This document shows positions 1 through 9,924 of a stretch of DNA of 11,124 nucleotides, piece by piece. The translations under genes and the position numbers were made by a program. Under the pieces are notes generated by a model. It did not search any database. It was not told where the DNA came from and worked only from the letters and a program-made list of their open reading frames with translations. The DNA is from an uncultured Flavobacteriales bacterium (GTDB lineage: Bacteria; Bacteroidota; Bacteroidia; Flavobacteriales_D; Sanyastnellaceae): the NCBI GenBank assembly GCA_937996585.1, contig CALKUW010000278.1, positions 1 through 11,124 on the forward strand, given 5' to 3'. Every line of letters starts with the position of its first letter. Position 1 is the first letter of the stretch.

Positions 1-2618
<2,618 letters not shown>

Positions 2619-2638
2619 TCAGCCCTCCGGAAACGCCT

Positions 2639-2682
2639 GTGTTTTCAACACTTTTGCAAGCGTTTTGCCCGGTTTTCAACAC
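2639..2682. repeat. Two copies of an 11-base motif GTTTTCAACAC, spaced 31 bases
   Basis: GTTTTCAACAC occurs exactly at 2641-2651 and 2672-2682. The first copy is part of a perfect inverted repeat, GTGTT-TTC-AACAC (2639-2651). A partial third copy, GTTTTCA, is at 2709-2715. The 31-base spacing is close to three helical turns, so two bound proteins would face the same side of the DNA. The core TTTTCAACA matches 7 of 9 bases of the DnaA box TTATCCACA. The copies could be an operator controlling gyrB, weak DnaA boxes, or chance in a short region. Confidence 0.5.
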
Positions 2683-2686
2683 CGGT
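2667..2686. repeat. Inverted repeat ACCGGT-type hairpin in the gyrB upstream region
   Basis: The plus strand reads GCCCGGTTTTCAACACCGGT, with arms CCGGT/ACCGG around a short loop. It closely resembles the hairpin sequence at 2717-2734 (GCCCGGTTCAGAACCGGT). The two may be a duplicated element. Neither is followed by a T-run directly after the stem on the minus strand, so I do not call a terminator. Confidence 0.4.
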
Positions 2687-2716
2687 CAAAAAGGGGGTGG
2701 TTTGTGGTGTTTTCAG

Positions 2717-2734
2717 GCCCGGTTCAGAACCGGT
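2717..2734. repeat. Palindrome spanning the stop codon of the barrel gene
   Basis: CCGGTTC-A-GAACCGG is a perfect 7-base inverted repeat around one central base. In RNA it would probably fold as a 6-base stem with a 3-base loop. The barrel stop codon (TGA, 2726-2724) lies at its centre. It could stabilise the 3' end of the barrel message or be an element related to the hairpin at 2667-2686. Minus-strand bases after the stem are GCCTGAAAACACC, not a T-run, so intrinsic termination is unlikely. Confidence 0.45.
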
Positions 2735-4580
2735 AGGAAGCCATCATCATGACCACCATCCGTTGGGCGCCGTAACCGTTGAAGATCTCGGTGGTTCCGA
2801 GAGGGCCTCGGGCGTCAATACCCAAGGAAAGACGGGCGTTGTAGCGGTACTCCACGCCAATGTCCAAGGCAGTGTAAGCTGGCAATTTCCGGGCGTGGAT
2901 CGTGCTTCCGTCACCGAAAACCTCTCCGACGTCCTCGCCCCCGGTTTGAATTTCCGTTTCTCCTTCCGTGATGGAGGCAAAAGGAACGCGGGAAGGGGCA
3001 TAGCGGGCACCGACGATTTCCACGCCGAAGTCCAGGAAGAGGAGCTCTTCGAGGTTCCAGCGTCCTGAAGCCGAAATGCGGGTTCGGGGTTGGTACCAGG
3101 CGTAGGGTTGGTCGCCCGTGCCATAGGTGTTGAATTCGGCGCGGGCCGAGAGTTCAAGGGGGCCACGCCCCCGGTAGGTGGCTTCACCGATGACGCTGGC
3201 CACGGTCAGGGAGTCATATGCGACGCCGAAACGCTGGCCTGCGCTGTCCGGGCCGGCTTCGTTGACCCAGTATTGGAAGTCCCGGAAGCGGGTCGTCCGG
3301 GCCTGGGCGTTGAAGGCGAGGTCCCGGGTCAATTTGCCACGCACACCGCCGTAGAGCTCCATGGCCCGATTGGTATTGCGCAGGGCGCCATTGACGGCAT
3401 CGGGGCCGGCGTGGTAGGTGGCGTCGAAGAAGGGGTTCTCGGCGGTGAGGTCGTGTACGGCGTTCCGTTGCATGCCGCCATCGACACCGCCATAGGGAAC
3501 GAAGACGTCGTCCAGCAGGCGGAAGCGGACTTCGGCCTGGGGATAGAAATGGAAGGATTGGGCGCCCCGTGCATCCACCCAGAGTCCGGCGCCGGCCTTT
3601 ACCATGTAAGCCCCTCGTTCCTTGGTGACCGAGGGCTGGATGCCCACAAGTGCGGAAGAGCGGTTGACATCCGAGGAGGACGAGTCACCCTGGGCGTCGA
3701 GCCGCGTGCCCACGAGGTGGGCTTCGTAGTCGAAGTCGTAACGGGCGCCCTCCCGCCACGTGTGCAGGTGTCCGGTGGCCTCCAACAGGTTCTCCCGTCC
3801 CGGGGTGCGCAGGATTTCCGGAAGGAGGAGGTCTGCCGGGAGGGGGGATGCGCCAAGGGTCAGCCGGGAATAGGTGAGGGCCAGGTCACGGTGGACCTTG
3901 CTGCTGTCACGCTCGTGGTTCTGAAGGCGAACGGAAGCCCCCATGCGGGTGTAGGTCTGACGCTCCGTGGGCGCAGTGAATGCACCTTCGGCCGCCGGTG
4001 AAAGATCGAGACCATGCATGCCCCACGCGTCGCGTTCGAGGAAGCCTGCCGCCGTGTAGCTGCTGCGCTTGACGAACCGCCGCAGGTACCCGCGTACGGC
4101 ATTCTTGGACCAGCCTTCATCGACCCCCAGGCTGTCGTCCCGGCCCGTGGATCCGGCGGAGCTCCTGTGGCGGAAAGACAGCCCCCACGCACCTTGCCGG
4201 CTGCGGGTGTCGCCGACGTGGACATCGAGCAGGGGCGAAGTGTAGATGCCGAAGCCGGCGCGTGCATGCCCGGCATAGAGCCTTGGAAGCGGAGCGTCCA
4301 TTTCCACCGCCAGGGGTGCAATGTCCCGGACAGCGGGATCTGGCGAGGTGCGCTTGGCAATGGGGGCGTATTGAATGTTGGGCTTTTCCGCTCCAAGATC
4401 TACGGTGCGCGGTGCATCGGAAGGCTTGGTCACTTCGCGGACATACAGTTCTCTGTCTCCGACGAAGGTGACCTGAAGGCTGTCCTGTGCCATGGCATCG
4501 GAGGACAAGCCTTGGCACGCCAGGGCCACGAGGACCAATGACTTGAAGCGCTGGGTTGAAAGGGGAGTCAAGGCATTCAT
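2724..4580 (-). CDS. Plug-less TonB-receptor-like outer-membrane beta-barrel
   Basis: The 618-residue protein starts with a signal peptide: basic n-region to K13, hydrophobic core at about 15-25, and likely cleavage after A31 (AMA|QDS). About 70 residues of mature N-terminus follow. From about residue 101 (LYAGHARAGFG) the chain shows alternating beta-strand patterns with aromatic girdles to the end. It finishes in SYRF, a C-terminal phenylalanine as expected for BAM-dependent insertion. The motif GGVDGGMQRN and the strand pattern resemble proteins that Bacteroidota annotation often labels TonB-dependent receptor. The N-terminal segment is too short for a plug domain (about 150 residues), and I see no TonB box. 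Its ATG overlaps the stop of the upstream TPR gene (ATGA, 4577-4580), so the two are likely co-translated and may form a complex. The barrel assignment is strong. Transport of a particular substrate is not supported. Confidence 0.85.
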   Translation of the reverse strand: MNALTPLSTQRFKSLVLVALACQGLSSDAMAQDSLQVTFVGDRELYVREVTKPSDAPRTVDLGAEKPNIQYAPIAKRTSPDPAVRDIAPLAVEMDAPLPRLYAGHARAGFGIYTSPLLDVHVGDTRSRQGAWGLSFRHRSSAGSTGRDDSLGVDEGWSKNAVRGYLRRFVKRSSYTAAGFLERDAWGMHGLDLSPAAEGAFTAPTERQTYTRMGASVRLQNHERDSSKVHRDLALTYSRLTLGASPLPADLLLPEILRTPGRENLLEATGHLHTWREGARYDFDYEAHLVGTRLDAQGDSSSSDVNRSSALVGIQPSVTKERGAYMVKAGAGLWVDARGAQSFHFYPQAEVRFRLLDDVFVPYGGVDGGMQRNAVHDLTAENPFFDATYHAGPDAVNGALRNTNRAMELYGGVRGKLTRDLAFNAQARTTRFRDFQYWVNEAGPDSAGQRFGVAYDSLTVASVIGEATYRGRGPLELSARAEFNTYGTGDQPYAWYQPRTRISASGRWNLEELLFLDFGVEIVGARYAPSRVPFASITEGETEIQTGGEDVGEVFGDGSTIHARKLPAYTALDIGVEYRYNARLSLGIDARGPLGTTEIFNGYGAQRMVVMMMASYRF

Positions 4581-7500
4581 TCTTCCGTGGCGTTGGGGTT
4601 GGTGGCGTCAGACCCCGTTGAAAGGGTGTCGACCGGCGCCGGTTCGGGCTGTTCGAGTTGGACGATGCGGTCGAGCATGTCCATGCAGGCATCCTGAACC
4701 CAGGGCACTTGCACGTTGGATTTCAGCTGGTCGATGGAGGACCGTGCCTGGAAGTAGTCTTCCTGCACGATGTAGGATTCCGCGAGGAGCAGGAAGGTCT
4801 CATAGGACCAATCGCTGCCCCCACCGAACCGGTTGAGCTGTGCGAAGACGGCGGCCTGGCAGGCCGTGGCGTCGCCTGCATCCAGCAGGAGCGCGGCGAG
4901 GTGGTGCATGGCTTCCTCCGCGTGGGGTCCGCCTTCCGCGAGGATGTCGAGGTCCGCCTTGGCGGCGGCATCGCCCCGGTCGAGCAGGATCAGGGCGCGG
5001 TTGTAACGGGCAGCGGTGCGGATATCAGCGGGGGTCTCCGCATCGTCGAGAATGGGGCCGACATAGGCGAGGACGGTCTCTCCATCGCCCAGCTCCCGGC
5101 TGCAGCGCATGATGCCGATCCTGGCCTCGAGGACGTGGCGCTTGAGGACGGCCACCTGTTCGAGTTGCCGGTAGTGTCCCAGGGCTGCTTCGAATTCATC
5201 ACGGTTGTACCGGATGGTGGCTGCCATGACGAGCGCGGGCTCATGGTAATCGCTCAATGCGCCCGAGATGACGGATTCCAAGGGGCCTAGGGCGCCCTCT
5301 TTGTCCCCGGCATCAAACCGGCACTGTCCCAGATGGAACCGTGAGGCCGTCAGGCGGATGCTTTCCGGGTATTTGTCGATGAACTGTTCCAGCTTGGGCT
5401 GTGCAGCTGCACAATCGCCCGACAGAGCCAGGTCCTGCGCCGCAGCGTAGGTGCGTTCCGCGATGTCATCCTCACTCAACCCGACCACATCCGGCAGGTT
5501 GTCCAGCTGCCCGCGGTCGACCAAGAGGGGCTCCACGAGCAGGAAGGCGTCCTTGGTCACCTCGTCGTCGGGGTAGCGGGTCGCGATGTCGTCCCACAAA
5601 GCCAGTGCATCGTCATCCCGTCCCTGCTTCACGGCGATGAGGGCGAGGTCGACCAAGGCCTGTTTGGCGAAGGGACTGCCGGGCAACTCGGAACGGATCC
5701 GTTCGAATGCCGTCCTCGCTTCATCCATGCGGTTGCGCTCGATTTCAGCCTTGCCGATGGCGGTGAGGGCGTCTCCCTTGAACGCGGTCTCGGGGTGGGC
5801 ATCGAGCAGTTCCGACATGCCATTGACTTCTCCGGCGAGGTCCCCGGAAAGCCCGAGGCAACGCGCGCGCTGGAATCGGGTGTACTGTTGCTGCGTCGTC
5901 CCGGCGGAAAGGGCCTTGTCATAGGCCCCTACGGCTCGGTCGTAGTCCTTGTCGATGTAGAAACAATCGCCGATGCGCAGGAGGGCATCCGCGCGGTGTC
6001 CGCCCGGTCCAGCGCCTGTTTCGGCATCCGCATACTTGCGGAAGGAGACCTGGGCGTCCCGGTACTTGCGCTGCCTGAACAGGGCGTAGCCTGCACCGTA
6101 TTCGCCCTCGTTGTATTTCGCGGAATTGAAGGCGCCCGGAGCATTGAGAAAGGCTCGGTAGTGGCTCAATGCCTGCGCGTCGCGCTTTTCCTTGATGGCG
6201 ACTTCTCCTTGCCAGTAGTGGCTTTCCGCTGCGAGTGTGGCGTCTTCGGGGTAGGTGCGGCTGCGGCTGAAGAAGCCATCTGCGTCACCAAGGTTGCCCG
6301 ATTGGAACAGACCGACGGCGTGGTTGAAGGCGAGCTTCTGGTAAGCGGCCTTCTCCCGGGGAGACTTGCGCTGGATGCGGTCAAGGGCATCTAGAGCGCG
6401 CACTTCGTTCTTCGTGGTCAGGTACACGTCGAGCAGGAATCCATAGGCCTCATCTCGGCGTGGGCTGTCAGGGTATTCCTCGAGGTATTGCTCGAAGGCG
6501 GCAATCGCATCGTTGAAGGGGTTGAAGTCGGTTTCGAAGGCGAGTTTGGCCTGGTTGAACAGGGCATCCTCGCGGACTTCGAGGTCGTGTTCCATGGTCG
6601 CAGCCTGGGCAAAGGCAGCCTGGGCCTTGGCCTTTTCGTCCATGGCGAGGTAGGCCCGCCCCATGGCGTGGGTAGCGTATTGGTCGAGCGGATCGCCATT
6701 GCCGGTCGCCCGCATCAAGGCGGTGATGGCGGTGCCGGGTTCGCCCTCGGCGAGTCGGCAGGCCCCGACGATGTAGCTGAAGGCCGGCGTCCGTTCTTGC
6801 GCTTCCGCGGCCTTCCATGCCGTTTCCAGATAGGGGCTTCCCGCATCACATTCACCCAGATGGAAGTGGGCTTCCCCCAGCACCCGTGAGAGTTCCGTCC
6901 GGTCCCGCTCGTCGAGTTCCCGATCCTCGGACAGCCATTCAGGCGCCCTTGCCGCGAGGTCTTCGTACCGCTCGAGGCGATAGAGGATCTGCCCGATGTA
7001 GAGGGGGACGGCATCGCGGAACGCATTCACTTCCGCTAGCCCCTCGAAAGCCTCAAGGGCAGTAGTGAGGCGGTCTTCCGCAAAAGCGATGTGGGCGAGA
7101 TAGTAGCGCGCTGCCTCGAGATATTCGGGCTGTGCAGCCGGGTCTTCGATGACCACGAGTAGGTCGCCCCGTGACGCTTCCAATTCGCCTGTTTCGAAAC
7201 GGGCGTGCCCCCGCTTGAAGTGGTATTCCGTCCGCATGGCCTTGGCGATGTGCCGGGGATTGAGTGCGTCGAAGGCGTCGAGTGCCTTGCTCCACTTCTT
7301 GCGGCGGTATTCGTAGTTGGCCAATTCCCAGCGGATCTTGGGCACCCACGTGGATTCGGGGTGCCGATCGATGAACCGGTCGATGCGCCAGACGGCGTCC
7401 TTGTGGTAGAGGAACATGGCGCACAGGGCCGCGTGGTATTCGGCCTCCACCCGGGTAAGTGCTTCGCGGTCTCCCGCCGCTCCGTCTCCTGCCAAGGGGG

Positions 7501-7759
7501 CCTGTACCCATTGGTCGAACAGCTCGAGTGCCGCGGCGTATTGGTGGTGATCGAAGTGGTTCCGTGCACGTTCGATGATGGCGGGGTCCTGCCGCTGGGG
7601 GCTGTGGTTGGACTCACCGCCCAGCAGGGATGGCCCCTGTGCGGATGCATCGAGGATGGACAGGAAGCCGATGCCGACCATGGCCAGACGCAACCTGAAT
7701 GCAGACCGGATGCTGGAAATGGGGGCGAAGAAGGGGGGTGACGAAGAGGGGTGCGGCAT
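4577..7759 (-). CDS. Large exported TPR-repeat protein (1060 aa)
   Basis: A signal peptide with a long n-region precedes a hydrophobic core at about 25-37, with probable cleavage at ASA|Q (after residue 40). M27 is an alternative start but would leave almost no n-region. From about 62 to 1030 the protein is a near-continuous array of helical TPR-like units; I count roughly 25 (for example at 66-85, 216-242, 438-460, 553-577, 590-620, 665-690, 701-730, 773-797, 985-1010). The array is broken at about 738-768 by a loop-rich segment. The last 25 residues are an acidic, Pro/Thr/Ser/Asn-rich tail. Parts resemble the TolA-binding/YbgF type, and the overall form matches ~1000-residue TPR proteins common in Bacteroidota. 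It probably acts in the periplasm or at the outer membrane as a scaffold. The overlap with the barrel gene makes that barrel the likeliest partner. The substrate or process is unknown. Confidence 0.88.
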   Translation of the reverse strand: MPHPSSSPPFFAPISSIRSAFRLRLAMVGIGFLSILDASAQGPSLLGGESNHSPQRQDPAIIERARNHFDHHQYAAALELFDQWVQAPLAGDGAAGDREALTRVEAEYHAALCAMFLYHKDAVWRIDRFIDRHPESTWVPKIRWELANYEYRRKKWSKALDAFDALNPRHIAKAMRTEYHFKRGHARFETGELEASRGDLLVVIEDPAAQPEYLEAARYYLAHIAFAEDRLTTALEAFEGLAEVNAFRDAVPLYIGQILYRLERYEDLAARAPEWLSEDRELDERDRTELSRVLGEAHFHLGECDAGSPYLETAWKAAEAQERTPAFSYIVGACRLAEGEPGTAITALMRATGNGDPLDQYATHAMGRAYLAMDEKAKAQAAFAQAATMEHDLEVREDALFNQAKLAFETDFNPFNDAIAAFEQYLEEYPDSPRRDEAYGFLLDVYLTTKNEVRALDALDRIQRKSPREKAAYQKLAFNHAVGLFQSGNLGDADGFFSRSRTYPEDATLAAESHYWQGEVAIKEKRDAQALSHYRAFLNAPGAFNSAKYNEGEYGAGYALFRQRKYRDAQVSFRKYADAETGAGPGGHRADALLRIGDCFYIDKDYDRAVGAYDKALSAGTTQQQYTRFQRARCLGLSGDLAGEVNGMSELLDAHPETAFKGDALTAIGKAEIERNRMDEARTAFERIRSELPGSPFAKQALVDLALIAVKQGRDDDALALWDDIATRYPDDEVTKDAFLLVEPLLVDRGQLDNLPDVVGLSEDDIAERTYAAAQDLALSGDCAAAQPKLEQFIDKYPESIRLTASRFHLGQCRFDAGDKEGALGPLESVISGALSDYHEPALVMAATIRYNRDEFEAALGHYRQLEQVAVLKRHVLEARIGIMRCSRELGDGETVLAYVGPILDDAETPADIRTAARYNRALILLDRGDAAAKADLDILAEGGPHAEEAMHHLAALLLDAGDATACQAAVFAQLNRFGGGSDWSYETFLLLAESYIVQEDYFQARSSIDQLKSNVQVPWVQDACMDMLDRIVQLEQPEPAPVDTLSTGSDATNPNATEE

Positions 7760-7861
7760 GGACGTACGTGTACAACGTGAAAATCGCCCGCACCTTGCCC
7801 GCTTCTGCGGTGCATTGGCCTACTTATCCACCGTGTAGATGCCGAAAATCTGGAGGTGCAC
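7760..7861 (-). other. 102-base gap between OmpA-family and TPR genes
   Basis: I find no convincing TAnnTTTG promoter element here and no intrinsic terminator. The gap holds a weak inverted repeat (GCACC/GGTGC, 7790-7813) with no T-run, and a palindrome ACGTACGT close to the TPR start. The TPR gene may be transcribed by read-through from the symporter/OmpA genes or from a promoter I cannot recognise. Confidence 0.4.
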
Positions 7862-9922
7862 TCAGTCGGTGACGCGGAATTCCGTGCGGCGGTTTCGGGC
7901 GCGCCCTTCCGCTGTGTTGTTGTCGGCCCGAGGTCGGCTTTCGCCATACCCCTTCGCGCTGATGCCGGAAGCCGGCACGCCCTGCAGTATCAGGTAATCC
8001 CGGACCGCCCTTGCGCGGGATTCACTGAGCCTGAGGTTGTCGGCTTCGCTGCCGATGTCGTCCGTATGTCCGCCGATTTCGACGGAGAGTCCGGTGTCGG
8101 ACAGATACTCGGCGAAGAGGTCGAGCAACAGAAGGCTGGACCGGCCGATCACGGCTGACCCCGAGGTGTAATGGATGTCCTGGATCTCAAAGGCAGCATT
8201 GGCTTCGGATACCGACCGCACCGTGAGCCTGGTGTCGACCAAGGCGGGGTCGTCCTCGTCCGCATCGACCACGATGCCGGCGCTGAAGGCGGCCCCATCG
8301 GCCCTGGCGACGAGCAGCACGTCCTCCTCGGTCTCGAGGTCCACGATGGCGGCGAAGGCCCCGTCATCCGCGACCTGTATGGCCTGCGCCTTCCTGCTCT
8401 GGGCATAGCGCAACTCCAAATCGATGGGTTCACCCGATAAGTCTTCACTGACGTCGAGCTGCCCGCGCACCACCACGGAAGCCTTGGCCCTGACTGGTTC
8501 GGGCAGGGTCCATGTCAGGATGTCCAAGCCTTGCGTCCCGGGCCGTCGGCTCGCGAAATAGGCGGTCCGGCCATCGGTTGCCGTGATGAGTCCATGTTCG
8601 TCTCCTTCCGTGTTCAACGGGATGCCAAGGTTGATGGGCGCCGACCAGGCGCCGGCTTCGATCGGCGAAGCGGACGTGTCTAGCCGTGACATCCAGATGT
8701 CGTAGCCGCCACCTCCGGGGATCCGGTTCGATGCGAAATACAGCGTGTGCCCATCGGGATGAAGGAAGGGGGCCTTATCGTTGAAGGCCGTGTTCACCGG
8801 CTGCGGCAGTGGCTTCGGAGTGCCCCAACCGTTGTCCGTCCGCGGGCTGGCGAGGATGTCGATGGTGGGTTGGCCCTGGGCGTCCTCCGTGGTGCCTGGG
8901 CGAACGGCGGCGAAATAGAGCCACTGCCCATCCGGGCTGATGGCGGGCTGGGACTCCCATCCGTCCGGGGTGTTCAGGGAGGTCAATGGTGCCGGTTCGC
9001 TCCAGAGGTAGATAACCTCATTGCCGGTGTCTTCCAACAATTCGTAGCGGGCCGTGAAAAGGTCGATGTTCTCCGCATTGTCCGGCGAGGGCGATTTGAT
9101 GGCGAGGAAAAGCTCACGGTTGTCAACCGATATGGAGGCGCCGCCGTAGCCGGTCGTACGGTTGAAGGGGTCCTCCATGGCTTCGCCGCCATCGAAGGGG
9201 ATGGAGGGTGTGGTTCGCCGCGACCACATGAACAGCTCGAATGGCTTGCTCACGAGGTCGCCCTTGGCCTTACGCTCTCCAGCCCGGGTGAAGAAAAGGA
9301 GCGTTCCGTCCGCGGAGAGCGCCGGCAGGTATTCCTGGTCCCGGGTGGCGACTTCGGCCAGCACCTGAGGTGGAGCACTGTCGGCATGGGCATTAAACTG
9401 CATGAGGAACTGCAGTTCGGGCAATACTGCTTCTACATCCCGGACCTTGCGCTGGGCTTTGGTGGAAAGGGATTGCCCCGTCCTTGTTTCCCAATCGAGC
9501 AGGCGCTCGAACGCTTCCAAAGCGTCTGAAAACCGCCCTTCCGCATATGCTATGTAGCCGAGACAGTAGGGGATTTCCCCGTCGTATTCCGGGCATTGGG
9601 CCTGCGCGGCATTCAGGTAGGAGAGCGCTTCGCTCCAGCTGTCCCCGTTGCGGCGCGCGCGGTTGAACCACAGCAAGCCCAGTTCGAAAGCCGCCTCGAT
9701 GGCTTCCTCGTTTTCTTCGAGCGCCGCCTCGAGGTAGGCCTGGCGCTTCTCGGCGTCGTATTTCTTTTTGTCGGTGCCCCGCTCGATGAGCTTGAGGGTT
9801 TTCGCATCGAGCGCCGGCGCACAGGGGTCGTCATCCTGACCGAACAGGGATGCATTCCACATGAGAAGCGGCAAGGCCATCAAGGCCATTGCCTTCCATT
9901 GCCGGTGCAAGGGGTGTCCCAT
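7862..9922 (-). CDS. OmpA-family protein with TPR, PD40 propeller, CRD and OmpA domains (PorE-like architecture)
   Basis: The 686-residue protein has a signal peptide (core at about 11-22, likely cleavage at LFG|Q29) and no clear lipobox. Domains in order: TPR-like helices at about 55-170; a beta-propeller with five PD40/WD40-like motifs centred near 205, 268, 331, 390 and 450 (SADG, SVDN, SPDG, HPDG, ATDG, each followed by a YFAS-like strand); a carboxypeptidase-regulatory-like fold at about 480-555; and an OmpA C-terminal domain at about 578-686. The peptidoglycan-binding Asp and Arg are present: D621 in GGHTD and R636 in LSESR, spaced 15 residues as in OmpA. This domain order and length match PorE of the Porphyromonas type IX secretion system. 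Bacteroidota carry several paralogues of this form, so the role is not settled. I chose the ATG at 9922, two bases after the symporter stop; the in-frame extension to 10063 is an Arg/His-rich artefact inside the symporter gene. Confidence 0.9.
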   Translation of the reverse strand: MGHPLHRQWKAMALMALPLLMWNASLFGQDDDPCAPALDAKTLKLIERGTDKKKYDAEKRQAYLEAALEENEEAIEAAFELGLLWFNRARRNGDSWSEALSYLNAAQAQCPEYDGEIPYCLGYIAYAEGRFSDALEAFERLLDWETRTGQSLSTKAQRKVRDVEAVLPELQFLMQFNAHADSAPPQVLAEVATRDQEYLPALSADGTLLFFTRAGERKAKGDLVSKPFELFMWSRRTTPSIPFDGGEAMEDPFNRTTGYGGASISVDNRELFLAIKSPSPDNAENIDLFTARYELLEDTGNEVIYLWSEPAPLTSLNTPDGWESQPAISPDGQWLYFAAVRPGTTEDAQGQPTIDILASPRTDNGWGTPKPLPQPVNTAFNDKAPFLHPDGHTLYFASNRIPGGGGYDIWMSRLDTSASPIEAGAWSAPINLGIPLNTEGDEHGLITATDGRTAYFASRRPGTQGLDILTWTLPEPVRAKASVVVRGQLDVSEDLSGEPIDLELRYAQSRKAQAIQVADDGAFAAIVDLETEEDVLLVARADGAAFSAGIVVDADEDDPALVDTRLTVRSVSEANAAFEIQDIHYTSGSAVIGRSSLLLLDLFAEYLSDTGLSVEIGGHTDDIGSEADNLRLSESRARAVRDYLILQGVPASGISAKGYGESRPRADNNTAEGRARNRRTEFRVTD

Positions 9923-9924
9923 GA

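Noticed and set aside
7790..7813. Inverted repeat GCACC/GGTGC as a terminator after the OmpA-family gene
   Set aside because: The arms are 5 bases, the loop is long and no T-run follows on the minus strand.
7824..7832. TTATCCACC, 8 of 9 matches to the DnaA box
   Set aside because: It is a single copy with no AT-rich region or cluster around it, and all genes run in one direction across it. This is compatible with chance.
7036..7947. Minus-strand open frame of 303 codons crossing the gap between the TPR and OmpA-family genes
   Set aside because: It is an out-of-frame shadow of the TPR gene with Ser/Thr/Arg/Pro-rich composition, and it overlaps two well supported genes.
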